64,000 nt of DNA from an uncultured Chloroflexota bacterium (GCA_937974245.1 CALJKV010000081.1:62001-126000), one strand, 5' to 3'. Positions 44,180 to 56,252 are shown, counted from the first letter of the stretch. The notes: generated by a model not told the origin, from the sequence alone. A program made the numbers and translations.

Positions 44180-45352
44180 TCACTCACCGTCGAGCGCGTC
44201 CAATTCAGCCTGAATCGTGGCGGCATAGCGGAAGGCTTCGGCGGCATGTGTGCCTTCGGGAGCAAGTTCGAGATAATACTGGAAGTCGGCCAGGGCTTCC
44301 GGGCGGAGTTCCTGCCCGGTCTGGAGGATGGAATAGTACAGAATGCCGCGATAAAAATAGGCGTCGGGATATGCCGGGTCAAGTTCGATTGCGGTATTAT
44401 AGTCGTTCAGGACACTATCCCACTCATAGAGGTAAAGGTACATCTGCCCGCGCAGGGTGTAGAGTTCGGGATTTTCCGGCTCGATCTCAATCGCGGTGGT
44501 CAGGTCAGCAACGGCATCATCGTAACGTGAGGCGAGGGCGTAGAGTTGGGCACGGCGAATAATAACGGGAAAAGCATTTCCAGAAGAATCGGCCTTTGCA
44601 AGCCAATACCGATATGAAGAGACTGCCTTATCTATTAGCGCAATAGCCTTGTCTTCTTCGCCAATTTGCAGATAGGCCCAGGCGAGGTTAATCGCAGTAG
44701 ACAGTGTAGGGGCATAAAAGAACGGTTGAGGAAATACTATTAGCACGCTCTCATAAAGTGCAATAGCCTGTTGATAATCTCCCTTCCGAAGAGCACAGTT
44801 TGCACGATAAAACGGAGTAAAAAGGGGAGCGTGAACATCTTCAGGAGCTAAATTGAGCGTAACAATACCTTGCTGTACTTGCTCAAAATAAGGCAAAGCT
44901 TCATCACACTGATTCACAGCATATAGGCTCAAGGCCGTCAGGTAATTTACCGAGAACTCCACACCGTCCAGGCTATCTGGCGGAAAACTAGCATCTGCTA
45001 AGTTAGTACCCAAAATTGGATAGGAGATCAGAGCCGGTGATAAGCTTTCCAGGGGAGTAACGCCATCATAGAGATGGAGAAAAAGAACTACCGTATCGCT
45101 TCTCAGGCACTCGTCAAACCAGAGATAGATACTATCAGGCTCAAAATTATCGCCATATTCCCAAGTGATGGAAATAAAACGATACCCGTATGGAGCGATG
45201 TTTATCTGTGCCTGTTCTACCACGTTGGGCCAGTACAGTTCGCAATTTTGAGAGGAAACAAGGTAAATAGGCGTGTCAGACCTATCCTGGGCTTGCACAC
45301 CCGATACCATACCAACAACCACCAACCCTATCAGCAGTATCCACTTTCGCAT
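44180..45352 (-). CDS. Exported tetratricopeptide-repeat protein
   Basis: A 390-residue protein with a cleavable signal peptide (MRKWILLIGLVVVGMVSGVQA), a 100-residue N-terminal domain with no match, and about five TPR units, such as YQQAIALYESVLIVFPQPFF, YDDAVADLTTAIEIEPENPE and WDSVLNDYNTAIELDPAYPD. TPRs mediate protein contacts; a role in the cell envelope is likely but unspecified. GGAG eight bases before the ATG fits the start. It follows the acylase gene on the same strand with a 106 bp gap in between, so the two may be co-regulated. Confidence 0.8.
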   Translation of the reverse strand: MRKWILLIGLVVVGMVSGVQAQDRSDTPIYLVSSQNCELYWPNVVEQAQINIAPYGYRFISITWEYGDNFEPDSIYLWFDECLRSDTVVLFLHLYDGVTPLESLSPALISYPILGTNLADASFPPDSLDGVEFSVNYLTALSLYAVNQCDEALPYFEQVQQGIVTLNLAPEDVHAPLFTPFYRANCALRKGDYQQAIALYESVLIVFPQPFFYAPTLSTAINLAWAYLQIGEEDKAIALIDKAVSSYRYWLAKADSSGNAFPVIIRRAQLYALASRYDDAVADLTTAIEIEPENPELYTLRGQMYLYLYEWDSVLNDYNTAIELDPAYPDAYFYRGILYYSILQTGQELRPEALADFQYYLELAPEGTHAAEAFRYAATIQAELDALDGE

Positions 45353-45838
45353 CCGGCGTCACTCCTGTACCAACCCATCACGCCTCTATTATACGCTTCA
45401 TGTGATACGGGTTCGCTCGTTAGCCCAAAAACCTAAAACGCTAACAAGCTAAAGTGCTAGAAATCTAGCGGCCAGCATCCAGCGTCCAGAAAAGTATCGT
45501 GTCCTGCTTTCACATAGCGCATATTATATCCTCATCAGGCAGACTGCATTTATCCCAAATGGTTTGGGATAAGTTTGTTAGCATTTGGGATACAGACATA
45601 TCTGAACTCGCGTTTGAAGGGGTTTTCGTGTATAATAAAAGAGTTGGTCAGTATCGGTTTTCTACCAACAATCCAACCCCTGAGGGGTGTTGAAAAATGT
45701 CGATATGAGGGAAATTTTCGCACCCTGGATGATTCCTGTGGCCTGTAAAGAAACGAAAGGATAAGCGTGTTTCTGGCTGCCTGTTCCCTGTCCGGCACGG
45801 GGATGCAAACGGGCGGCTTTTAGCGCGAGGATATGGTG
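45353..45838. other. Intergenic region upstream of gyrA
   Basis: About 480 bp without a convincing gene. It holds a 23-bp palindrome and a third half-site (45550-45592), a TATAAT at 45631, and short degenerate CTAG-type repeats around 45435-45490 (copies of gctaa/ctagc). A small frame at 45499-45693 is not supported by a Shine-Dalgarno sequence. Confidence 0.6.
45550..45592. promoter_or_regulatory. Candidate operator: palindrome plus third half-site
   Basis: TTATCCCAAA (45550-45559), spacer TGG, TTTGGGATAA (45563-45572) is a perfect inverted repeat. A third copy of the half-site, ATTTGGGATA, stands at 45583-45592, 21 bp (two helical turns) from the second. This array looks like a repressor or activator binding site ahead of gyrA. 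A TATAAT 45631-45636 follows, preceded by TG. Confidence 0.55.
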
Positions 45839-48319
<2,481 letters not shown>

Positions 48320-48350
48320 CACAGCAGGGTGACCCACCAACAGTGCTAGA

Positions 48351-48373
48351 AGAGGGCTTCACGGCCCTCTTTG
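48351..48373 (+). terminator. Terminator of gyrA
   Basis: AGAGGGC and GCCCTCT form a 7-bp stem with loop TTCACG, followed by TTTGTATT, 32 bp past the gyrA stop. Confidence 0.75.
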
Positions 48374-48384
48374 TATTGAACAAC

Positions 48385-48417
48385 AAAACAGGGTGCGGTA
48401 AGCAAACCCACACCCTG
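48385..48417 (-). terminator. Terminator of the bL25 gene
   Basis: On the minus strand CAGGGTG pairs with CACCCTG, followed by TTTTGTT, about 30 bp past the bL25 gene stop. It is distinct from the gyrA terminator. Confidence 0.65.
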
Positions 48418-48445
48418 CTCTGGTTTATCGTTGTTCGTGATTGGC

Positions 48446-49102
48446 CTAGAAGTCTTCGTCGTCTTCCTTGCCCTTGTGAATGATTTCCGGTTCAGCGCTA
48501 CCGCCTTCCAACTCGGCAGCTTCCAGTTCCTCTTCAGCACGGGCGGCGGAAGTCTGGGTGATACGGCAGATCATTTCATCAGGATCATTGAGGATCTTAA
48601 TACCTTCGCCCAGGTCAAGGTTGTAGACATAAATTGAATCCCCGACTTCATTCAGGTTCGAAAGGTCAACCTGGATGACACTGAGGAGTTTGCTTGGCAG
48701 TGTTTCAATGGACAGCATGGACGGGCCAGCCAGGAGAATGCCCTTCTTGGCCGCTACTGCCGGGCTTTCGTTCACGAAATGGATCGGAACATCGGTGCTG
48801 ATAACCTGGGTTTCATCCACCACAAAGAAATCCACATGCAGAATATCGCCCCGAATCACATCGCGCTGCACGGCACGCGCCAGGACGATGTGAGTAGCTC
48901 CCGCCATTTTAAGGTCAATCAGATGCGTACCACCAGCATTCAACAGCGCCAATTCCAGCGGGCGGTAGGGAATCTGAGCACTGATTGGCTCTACACCCGG
49001 GCCATACAGCGCGACAGGGACCAGCCCTTGCCGCCGAAGTTGGCCGACTTTTTTGCCGATGATATTACGCGGCTCTGCTTCCAGGATTAAATTTTCAGCC
49101 AC
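48446..49102 (-). CDS. rplY: Ribosomal protein bL25 (CTC type)
   Basis: A 218-residue long form of L25. The N-terminal 5S rRNA-binding domain has GKKVGQLRRQGLVPVALYGPG and DILHVDFFVV; the C-terminal CTC domain has PVHFVN-type sequence PIHFVNESPAVAAKKGILLA and the final KGKEDDEDF acidic tail. It sits on the 50S subunit, bound to 5S RNA. The GTG at 49102 has AAGGAG eight bases before it. It converges on gyrA and has its own terminator. A large upstream region of 424 bp divides it from the response regulator. Confidence 0.94.
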   Translation of the reverse strand: MAENLILEAEPRNIIGKKVGQLRRQGLVPVALYGPGVEPISAQIPYRPLELALLNAGGTHLIDLKMAGATHIVLARAVQRDVIRGDILHVDFFVVDETQVISTDVPIHFVNESPAVAAKKGILLAGPSMLSIETLPSKLLSVIQVDLSNLNEVGDSIYVYNLDLGEGIKILNDPDEMICRITQTSAARAEEELEAAELEGGSAEPEIIHKGKEDDEDF

Positions 49103-49526
49103 AAGAAATCTCCTTCACACAGAAACCGGCCTGTCGCCGGTGGGATGTGTCGTATTCAGAATACCCTGCATTCTAGCGAGATGGCCGGATTCCGTCAATG
49201 CTAAGTCTGGGTAATGCCCACAAAACAGCGCAGAAATAGTCTATAAAACGCAAATTTCATGGAGAGAGGTGACATTGACACGTCGAAAACGTGACTTTTA
49301 CTATTCCACGAGCGTTAGATTCAACCCAACGTTATGGTACACTGTGGGTAGAGTCAGAATAAAGGAATCTTTGGCTGTAAATATAATTTTGTAAAAGTTG
49401 CACAGTTGAGAAAAATTCTGTTTGAGCGCCAGGGGCTTAATCTCCTTGATCCGCTAGGCAACTGCATAAGTTCGAATTAGAACATGCCTACAGCCGGAGT
49501 TATATAGAATAATTTATTGAGGCTTT
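49103..49526. other. Intergenic region between rplY and the response regulator
   Basis: About 424 bp with no coding frame. It contains a candidate promoter with a dyad between its boxes at 49275-49304. The remainder, including the A/T-rich 49370-49530 part, shows no tRNA, repeat or RNA structure that I can recognise. Confidence 0.6.
49275..49304 (+). promoter_or_regulatory. Candidate promoter with an operator-like dyad
   Basis: TTGACA (49275-49280) and TACTAT (49299-49304) are 18 bp apart. Between them lies CACGT-CGAAA-ACGTG (49279-49293), a perfect inverted repeat that a regulator could occupy. It points towards the response regulator gene, 220 bp downstream. Confidence 0.45.
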
Positions 49527-49961
49527 ATGGCACAACAGCATGTCGCACTGGTGGTAGATGATGCCCCAGCCAATCGTGAATTCTTAGAACGACTCCTGGC
49601 ACAAGCCAAGTTTATCATTCGGAGTGCATCCAGCGGAAAAGAAGCACTAGAGGCTGTTACAGACCTGGATTATCTGGCGTTGGCGCTGGTAGATATGAAA
49701 CTGCCGGATATGCGCGGCGTTCAACTGGCGGCGGAACTGCGACGGCGTTTCCCCGCCTGCTATATTGTGATAGCGACCATGTATGATGATCGCGCCACGA
49801 TGGAAGAGGCCTTCGCAAACGGCTGTAATATCTTTCTGGTCAAACCACACGGATTCATGGAACTCTTTCAACGGTTGGTGCGAGGCGAGATTCAAGTCAC
49901 CCCGGATGCGCCGCGTTTAGTGATTGACCAGTTTGGTTTGCGCGTCCTCAAGTTATCCTGA
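49527..49961 (+). CDS. Single-domain response regulator
   Basis: A 144-residue receiver domain with no output domain: acidic pair VVDDAPANREFL (residues 10-11), phosphorylation aspartate in LALVDMKLPDMRG, threonine in VIATMYDD and the lysine in FLVKPHG. A short C-terminal strand, VIDQFGLRVLKLS, follows. Such proteins pass on a signal through binding partners. No kinase lies next to it; the histidine kinase at 32904 is on the other strand 15 kb away. GAGG precedes the ATG. Two candidate boxes and a dyad lie upstream. Confidence 0.88.
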   Translation: MAQQHVALVVDDAPANREFLERLLAQAKFIIRSASSGKEALEAVTDLDYLALALVDMKLPDMRGVQLAAELRRRFPACYIVIATMYDDRATMEEAFANGCNIFLVKPHGFMELFQRLVRGEIQVTPDAPRLVIDQFGLRVLKLS

Positions 49962-50161
49962 CCTGGCATCATTCGGCGTATTCACGCGACGCAAAATCCA
50001 GTGTTTTCCCCTATTCACGGCTAGACCCTCCGTGGCGCTGATACACGGCAAACGATTGTGTGTCCACATCAACGCGGGTTGTATTGATACACGATGTGCC
50101 GCCTGGTCGGGTAATGCATCTTTGTTATAATTGCGCGTGTCATTCCTGATAGAAGTGTAAA

Positions 50162-53100
50162 ATGGTTAAGACGATGCATATTCTACATGGCACATGGGAC
50201 CCCCTCAATAAATGTTTTATGCTCTGGGGGGAAGATGCAAGCGCCACGCCACAATACCGCAAGGGCAAACGCGGCCCTGTTGCATCCCATCCCTTCGCAC
50301 TTTCGTGGGATAGTCTCCTTAATCTGCTGCTGGCGTACTCTACGGATGCCGAACCGAGCGGTGACGAGCGTGTTATCTGGCTGCCGGGGAGAAACAAGCA
50401 TGTCCAGCCGTCGGTAGAAGCCCGGCAAATCGGGACCTCCCCGCTTGACTCGGCAAATGGCATGGCTCTGCTGGCTTGGAGCGTGCCGGTTGTCCTGCTC
50501 AAACCAACGGATTTTCTGGATTTCGCACTCCAATTACCGGAAAAGATGCGCAGTCATGTGGTTGGGCACGATTTAGCCTATTGGCAGGGTGCGACACTGT
50601 TGGCGATGACCTGCCTGGTAGAAGGCCGTTATATCCCGGCGCTTGAGCAGAATTTCAGCCAGTATCGCGCTTACTGGCAGGCGCGGCCCGACCCGGATAT
50701 GCTGGCGCAGATGGCCGCTAATATGCCACCTTTGTGTCGGGCGATCACGGATAAGCTGGAAGCCGCTGAACATCCTTATACCCTGCTTGAAGATTTCCTC
50801 TCGATAGCGGTAGACGGTTTTGTGCGTGAATACTATGCACGCAACAGGCGCCCGGTTCACTACTGGCTACAGGCTTTGACCGGCGCGGATACGACCTTGA
50901 AGGGCAGCAGATCCGAAAACCGCCAGCTCTACGAAGCATGGCAAAGCTGGCAGGAAACCGGCAGTACCGGCGGCGCATTCCGGGTTTGTTTCCGGCTGGA
51001 TGAGCCAGAAGTTGGCAACGACGAATGGCCGCTGGAATATATGCTCCAAGCGACGGACGACCCCAGTTTACTGGTGACGGCGGGAACAGTATGGTCGGCA
51101 CGGGCAAATAGGCTGGAAGTGCTGGAACGGCATTTTGATCATCCACAGGAGAAATTACTCAGGGCATTAGGGCTGGCGTCACGGGTTTTCCCGCCGATTG
51201 AACGCAGTCTGCGTGAAGCTCGGCCGCTGGGTGTGGCATTGAGCCGGGAAGAAGCGTTTCACTTCTTAACCGAGGCTCTGCCTTTGCTCGAGGCCAGCGG
51301 TTTCAGTGTGCTGGTGCCCAACTGGTGGGGACGCCGCGCCCGTCTGAAAGCGCGAGCCAGAGTCAAGGGACAGGGCAACGAGCCTACCGGAATCCTGACG
51401 AGGGATACACTGGTGGCGTACCAGTGGGAAATGTCGTTAGGCGGACAACGCATCAGCCGGGAAGAGTTTGAGGCCCTGGTCGCGCTCAAGCAGCCATTGG
51501 TTGAGTACCGAGGGGAATGGGTCGCGCTGGATTCTGACCAGATGGCGTCGGCGCTCAAATTCTTCCAGCAGACGGAAAAAGCAAACGGTGAAGTCAGCCT
51601 GCTTGAAGCGCTCAAGATGACTGCCTCAAACACCACTCCCGACATGCCGGGAATCGAGATTGAGGAGACCGAAATCAGCGGTTGGCTGAACAGCGTCATC
51701 GAACAGTTACGCAGCCCGGAAAGCAGCGCCAGCCCGGCAATTCCCATCAATCTACAGGCGCGGCTGCGCCCCTACCAGGAGCGTGGTTTTGGCTGGCTGG
51801 CGCAGATGGCACAGATGGGATTAGGGGCGTGCCTGGCCGACGACATGGGGCTGGGCAAGACGCTACAGACGATAACATTATGGCTGCACGAGCGCCGAGA
51901 AAATGGTGCGGAGCCGGTTAACCCGGCGTTACTGGTCTGTCCGACTTCGGTAGTCGGCAACTGGGGGCATGAGGTTGCCCGATTCGCACCTTCACTCAAG
52001 GTATACAAGCACCAGGGGGCGGAGCGGCTGCGCGGCAAGGGATTCATCAAAGAGACGCAAGGGGTTGATGTGGTGCTGACCAGTTATGCCCTGCTCCACC
52101 GTGATCTGGATACACTCAAGAAAGTGAAGTGGTCATCGGTGGCGCTGGACGAAGCGCAGAACATCAAGAACCCCGCCACAAAACAGGCACAAGCCGCCCG
52201 CAGTCTGGAGGCACAGTACCGGCTGGCACTAACCGGGACGCCAGTAGAAAACCGTCTGACGGAACTCTGGTCAATTTTTAATTTCCTGAATCCCGGCTAT
52301 CTGGGGTCGCAGCAGGGCTTCAAAGCAACCTTCTCCACACCGATTGAGCGCTACCGTGACCAGGAAGCGGCGGCGGCGCTCAAAAAACTAACCGCACCGT
52401 TCATCCTGCGGCGCGTGAAAACTGACCCGACCGTTATTGCCGACCTGCCCGACAAATTCGAGAACAAGGCGTACTGCGGGCTGACACCGGAACAGGCGAC
52501 GCTGTATGAAGCGGTTGTACGCGAGGAGATGGAGTCGATCGAAAACGCAGGAAACGATATGGCACGGCGCGGCGGGGTACTGCGGATGCTCACGCGCCTC
52601 AAGCAGATTTGCAACCACCCGGCGCACTTCCTGAAAGAAGGTGCGGACACACCGATGGCGAGTCGCAGTGGAAAGTTAGAGCGCCTAGTCGAGATGCTGG
52701 CGGAAATCCAGGAGATGGGCGAACGGGCGCTGATTTTCAGTCAATATGCAGAAATGGGTGAACTCCTGCAAAGCTACCTGCGCGACTATCTTCAGGACGA
52801 GGTGTTGTTCCTTCATGGTGGCGTGCCAGCGAAGAAGCGTGATGAGATGGTGCGCATGTTCCAGTCACCGCAGGGGCCACAGGTATTCGTGCTGTCGCTC
52901 AAGGCGGGCGGCACCGGACTGACGCTGACGAACGCAAATCATGTGTTTCACTTTGACCGCTGGTATAACCCGGCGGTGGAAAATCAGGCGACAGATCGCG
53001 CCTTCCGCATCGGCCAGACGAAGAATGTGCAGGTGCATAAGTTTATCTGCCTGGGGACGCTGGAAGAACGGATTGACACGTTGATCGAAAAGAAACAGGC

Positions 53101-53212
53101 TCTGGCCGACACGATTATTGGTGCAGGCGAAAACTGGTTGACAGAACTCGACAACAACGCATTACACGAGCTGGTGGAACTGCGCCGGGATGCGGTGGAG
53201 GCATTCGGATGA
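50162..53212 (+). CDS. SNF2 family DNA helicase-like ATPase
   Basis: A 1016-residue protein. Residues 1-540 have the SNF2-associated N-terminal region (SWI/SNF-linked domain of bacterial HepA-like proteins); the ATPase has Walker A DDMGLGKTLQT (about 560), box II as DEAQ (about 660), and helicase C motifs ending with ENQATDRAFRIGQTKNVQVH. It moves along double-stranded DNA or remodels bound proteins using ATP. It belongs to the subgroup that travels with a SWIM zinc-finger protein, which is the next gene here (ATGA overlap). The ATG at 50162 and another at 50174 are both possible starts. Confidence 0.92.
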   Translation: MVKTMHILHGTWDPLNKCFMLWGEDASATPQYRKGKRGPVASHPFALSWDSLLNLLLAYSTDAEPSGDERVIWLPGRNKHVQPSVEARQIGTSPLDSANGMALLAWSVPVVLLKPTDFLDFALQLPEKMRSHVVGHDLAYWQGATLLAMTCLVEGRYIPALEQNFSQYRAYWQARPDPDMLAQMAANMPPLCRAITDKLEAAEHPYTLLEDFLSIAVDGFVREYYARNRRPVHYWLQALTGADTTLKGSRSENRQLYEAWQSWQETGSTGGAFRVCFRLDEPEVGNDEWPLEYMLQATDDPSLLVTAGTVWSARANRLEVLERHFDHPQEKLLRALGLASRVFPPIERSLREARPLGVALSREEAFHFLTEALPLLEASGFSVLVPNWWGRRARLKARARVKGQGNEPTGILTRDTLVAYQWEMSLGGQRISREEFEALVALKQPLVEYRGEWVALDSDQMASALKFFQQTEKANGEVSLLEALKMTASNTTPDMPGIEIEETEISGWLNSVIEQLRSPESSASPAIPINLQARLRPYQERGFGWLAQMAQMGLGACLADDMGLGKTLQTITLWLHERRENGAEPVNPALLVCPTSVVGNWGHEVARFAPSLKVYKHQGAERLRGKGFIKETQGVDVVLTSYALLHRDLDTLKKVKWSSVALDEAQNIKNPATKQAQAARSLEAQYRLALTGTPVENRLTELWSIFNFLNPGYLGSQQGFKATFSTPIERYRDQEAAAALKKLTAPFILRRVKTDPTVIADLPDKFENKAYCGLTPEQATLYEAVVREEMESIENAGNDMARRGGVLRMLTRLKQICNHPAHFLKEGADTPMASRSGKLERLVEMLAEIQEMGERALIFSQYAEMGELLQSYLRDYLQDEVLFLHGGVPAKKRDEMVRMFQSPQGPQVFVLSLKAGGTGLTLTNANHVFHFDRWYNPAVENQATDRAFRIGQTKNVQVHKFICLGTLEERIDTLIEKKQALADTIIGAGENWLTELDNNALHELVELRRDAVEAFG

Positions 53213-54099
53213 GCTGGTATTACGATGATTATGATGATGATGGGTATCATGACGCGATTAACGAGAAACATGACCCGCCGCCAAACGCGATTGTGATTGA
53301 AGGGCCGGTGCGGGCAGTCAATAAGCGCGGCGATATTGGGGTTGAGTGGTGGGGCAAACAGTGGATCAAGGCGATGGAGCGGCTGGGGCTGGATGGGCGC
53401 ATGGGACGCGGGAAAACGTATGCCCGCACCGGCTCGGTGCTGCGGCTGGAGATCGGGCATGGTGAAGCCTATGCCCTGGTGAAAGGGTCACATGGCCGTT
53501 CTTATCATAGTAGTGTGCTAGTGCGTATCCTGGACGATGCCCAGTGGGAGCAGGCACTGCACGCCCTCTCGGAGCAGGCGGTTTACGCGGCCAAGCTGTT
53601 AGCTGGGGAAATGCCCGGCGATATTGAGGCGGTGTTCCAACAGATCGGCCTTTCACTGTTCCCTCAGAAAAGAAAAGACCTGGCGTTTGAGTGTTCCTGC
53701 CCGGACTGGGGCGACCCGTGCAAGCACACAGCAGCGGTGTACTACCTGCTCGCCGAACAGCTTGACGCGGATCCGTTCACGCTGTTTCACCTGCGGGGAC
53801 GCAGCCGGGAACAGGTGTTAGCGGCACTGCGAACCCTGCGCGGTGAAGCGGATGCTCCGGGGGATATGCCCGAAGCGGAAACACTACCGGATGTTCCGCC
53901 GCTGGACGCTGATCTGGAGACATTCTGGACAGGGACGGCGGCTAACATCGTGCGCCAATTACCGGAACGAGGCGATGAGCCGATGGCACTGCGGATGTTG
54001 GGGACTCCGCCCGGCGGCATGGAGACTGAAATCAAAAGGATATACACCAACATCGCCCAGGAAGCACTCTCATGGCTGGGCTTCAGGGAGGGTCATTGA
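53209..54099 (+). CDS. SWIM zinc finger protein
   Basis: A 296-residue protein with the SWIM motif CxCxnCxH, ECSCPDWGDPCKHTAAVYYL (C162, C164, C170, H172). The N-terminal region WWGKQWIKAMERLG and GRGKTYARTGSVL matches the proteins encoded beside SNF2 helicases. SWIM fingers bind DNA or proteins; here the protein probably guides the helicase. Its ATG overlaps the SNF2 stop (ATGA), so translation is coupled. Its TGA in turn overlaps the next start (TTGA). The start of the protein is rich in Asp and Tyr (SWYYDDYDDDGY), unusual for a DNA-binding protein. Confidence 0.9.
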   Translation: MSWYYDDYDDDGYHDAINEKHDPPPNAIVIEGPVRAVNKRGDIGVEWWGKQWIKAMERLGLDGRMGRGKTYARTGSVLRLEIGHGEAYALVKGSHGRSYHSSVLVRILDDAQWEQALHALSEQAVYAAKLLAGEMPGDIEAVFQQIGLSLFPQKRKDLAFECSCPDWGDPCKHTAAVYYLLAEQLDADPFTLFHLRGRSREQVLAALRTLRGEADAPGDMPEAETLPDVPPLDADLETFWTGTAANIVRQLPERGDEPMALRMLGTPPGGMETEIKRIYTNIAQEALSWLGFREGH

Positions 54100-55709
54100 C
54101 CACATCAAAAGCATTATCGAACCGGCAGATTGCCCGCGCCGCTCTGGTGGTTTTGCTGGGATTCCTCGCCAGCGGCGTACTGGGGGTGATCCGTTCGGCG
54201 ATTATCGCCGGTATCTTTGGGGCGGGGGCTGCGCCGGATGCCTTCTCCCGCGCCCAGCAAATCCCGGAACTGGTGTTTGTGCTGGTGGCGGGGGGGGCGC
54301 TGGGGTCGTCGTTTATCCCGGTATTCGCCCGTATCCGCGAGAGCGATGATGCCCAGGCATGGCGGCTCGCCAGCGCGGTGATGACGCTCTCGGCGCTGGC
54401 GGCGGCGGCGCTGAGCCTGGTGATTATCCTGTTCGCGCCGTGGGTGGTGGCGAACATTCTCGCGCCGGGCGTGCCGCTGGAATACCAGGCGCTCACGGTG
54501 AACCTGACGCGGCTGATGATGGTGACGCCGGTGATTTTCAGTATCAGCGGCCTGATTATGGGCATCCTGCATACGCACCAGCAGTTTCTGCTACCATCTA
54601 TTGCCATCAGCATGAACAACATCGGCCTGATGGTCGGGGCGCTGCTGTTCGCCCGGATGCTGACGCCCGACCCCGGTGTGGGACAGGTGGGCGACGCGAA
54701 TATTTACGGGCTGGCGTATGGCGCTATTCTGAGCGCCCTCCTGCATCTGGCGGTGCAGATTCCTGGCTTGCGGCGCGTCCATGCCCGGATGCGCCCACTG
54801 TTTGACTGGCGTGCGCCCGGCGTGATGGAAGTGCTGAGGCTGATGGGGCCGCGGGTGTTAGGGCTGGCGATTGTGCGGGTGAATTTCATCGTGAATGCGG
54901 CCTTTACGTCGGTGATGGTTTTCGGCAGCGCGACGGTGCTGACCAATGCCTTTACGCTGATGTTCTTCGCGCTGGGAATCATCGCGCAGAGCGTCGGGCA
55001 GGCAGTGTTCCCTACCCTATCGGCGCTGGCGGCGGAAGGCGATATGGAGGGGTTCAAGGGGCGGCTGGCGGCGGCAGTCCGCAGTGTGCTGTTCCTGTCG
55101 TTCCCGGCGACGGTGGCGCTGGTTTTCCTGGGTGAACCGCTGGTACGGGTGATGTTTGAGCGCGGTGAGTGGACAGCGGAGAACACCGCTGGGGCAGCCT
55201 GGGCGCTGGCATTCTACGCGATAGGCATCGCGGGGTTCAGCCTGCTGGAAGTGCTGTCGCGGGCGTTCTACGCGCTGGCGGATACCTGGACTCCGGTAAA
55301 AGTCGGTATCGCGGCGATGGTATCGAACATTGTGTTGAGCGTGCTCCTGATTCAGGTGATTGGCGAGCCGGGCAACCTGGCGCGAGGGCCGTTCGCGGGG
55401 CTGGCGCTGGCAAACGCGGTCACGACGATTTTCGAGGCGCTGGCGTTGTGGTGGCTGCTGCGACGACGCATCGGGGACATGAAGGACGCTTACATCCTGG
55501 ATGGCGCGGGACGGGCGGCGCTGGCGGCGCTGGGGATGGGCGTGGCGCTGTGGGTGATGCTGAGTGTGTTGGATGATGGCGGCGGACTGGTGATGCTGGC
55601 CGGCGGCGGCGCGATTGGCGCGACGGTCTTTTTCGGGCTGAGCCTGCTACTGGGGGTGAATGAAGCGCGGACAGTGCCGCGTCTACTGCTACGGCGGGTA
55701 CGGCGGTGA
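54096..55709 (+). CDS. murJ: Lipid II flippase MurJ
   Basis: A 537-residue membrane protein with about fourteen helices of the MATE-like fold. MurJ motifs: VLGVIRSAIIAGIFGAGAAP, DAFSRAQQIPELVFVLVAGG and ALGSSFIPVFARI with the arginine cluster of the central cavity. It moves lipid II across the cytoplasmic membrane for peptidoglycan synthesis. The start taken is the TTG at 54096, whose first base is inside the SWIM gene's last codons (TTGA) and has GGGAGG upstream; an ATG at 54072 is possible. The gene is very rich in G and C. Coupling to SNF2-SWIM is unusual for murJ. Confidence 0.9.
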   Translation: MTTSKALSNRQIARAALVVLLGFLASGVLGVIRSAIIAGIFGAGAAPDAFSRAQQIPELVFVLVAGGALGSSFIPVFARIRESDDAQAWRLASAVMTLSALAAAALSLVIILFAPWVVANILAPGVPLEYQALTVNLTRLMMVTPVIFSISGLIMGILHTHQQFLLPSIAISMNNIGLMVGALLFARMLTPDPGVGQVGDANIYGLAYGAILSALLHLAVQIPGLRRVHARMRPLFDWRAPGVMEVLRLMGPRVLGLAIVRVNFIVNAAFTSVMVFGSATVLTNAFTLMFFALGIIAQSVGQAVFPTLSALAAEGDMEGFKGRLAAAVRSVLFLSFPATVALVFLGEPLVRVMFERGEWTAENTAGAAWALAFYAIGIAGFSLLEVLSRAFYALADTWTPVKVGIAAMVSNIVLSVLLIQVIGEPGNLARGPFAGLALANAVTTIFEALALWWLLRRRIGDMKDAYILDGAGRAALAALGMGVALWVMLSVLDDGGGLVMLAGGGAIGATVFFGLSLLLGVNEARTVPRLLLRRVRR

Positions 55710-56232
55710 AGCTCGCGGGATGGCCTGGCAACGGGCAAGAAATGCGGTGCGTTGGGGCGGCGTCTTTGCCGCCTGGCAAGGTGAATCTGCCGCAACTATC
55801 GCACTGAAATGCGGTTCAGGTCGTGCCAACACGGGAAGAAAACGGGGTGTTTTTGCAACAAAACGGATTTGTGCTGCAATTGCAGCGATTGCAGCAACCT
55901 TCCCGTAATTGGTGGTTCTGCCGTGCTGCAAAGTGCGCGGTTTTGCAGCAAGAATCGGATTGATGTCCATTCCTGGCAGGGGTTGGTGGGGGTGTGTTCG
56001 TCGTAATCATCATAGCACGAGCATAGCATAAAACGAGTTACGAATGGTGAACATTTGTTAGAACATTTGGTCAGTGTTTCCGACGAGATTCACGCCGAGG
56101 GATGAATCCCCCGGCTAAGGCAAAGCCAAGCCCGCTGAAGGGGCTATTTTTGAACCTCTTTAGCAGGTTTGAAACACCTTGCCGGGTATTTATGCATCTT
56201 AAGAAATTGGCGCGGCGTTGTGGTCTGGGGGC

Positions 56233-56252
56233 GGGCACGATGTATCGTGCCC
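56233..56252. repeat. Perfect palindrome, REP-like
   Basis: GGGCACGAT and ATCGTGCCC are exact inverted copies with two bases between. Dispersed intergenic palindromes of this sort occur in many copies in Chloroflexota genomes as far as I recall; that was not checked here. Confidence 0.6.

Noticed and set aside
49962..50161. A small gene between the response regulator and the SNF2 gene
   Set aside because: The 68-codon frame from 49924 overlaps the receiver gene and has no Shine-Dalgarno; nothing else is coding here.
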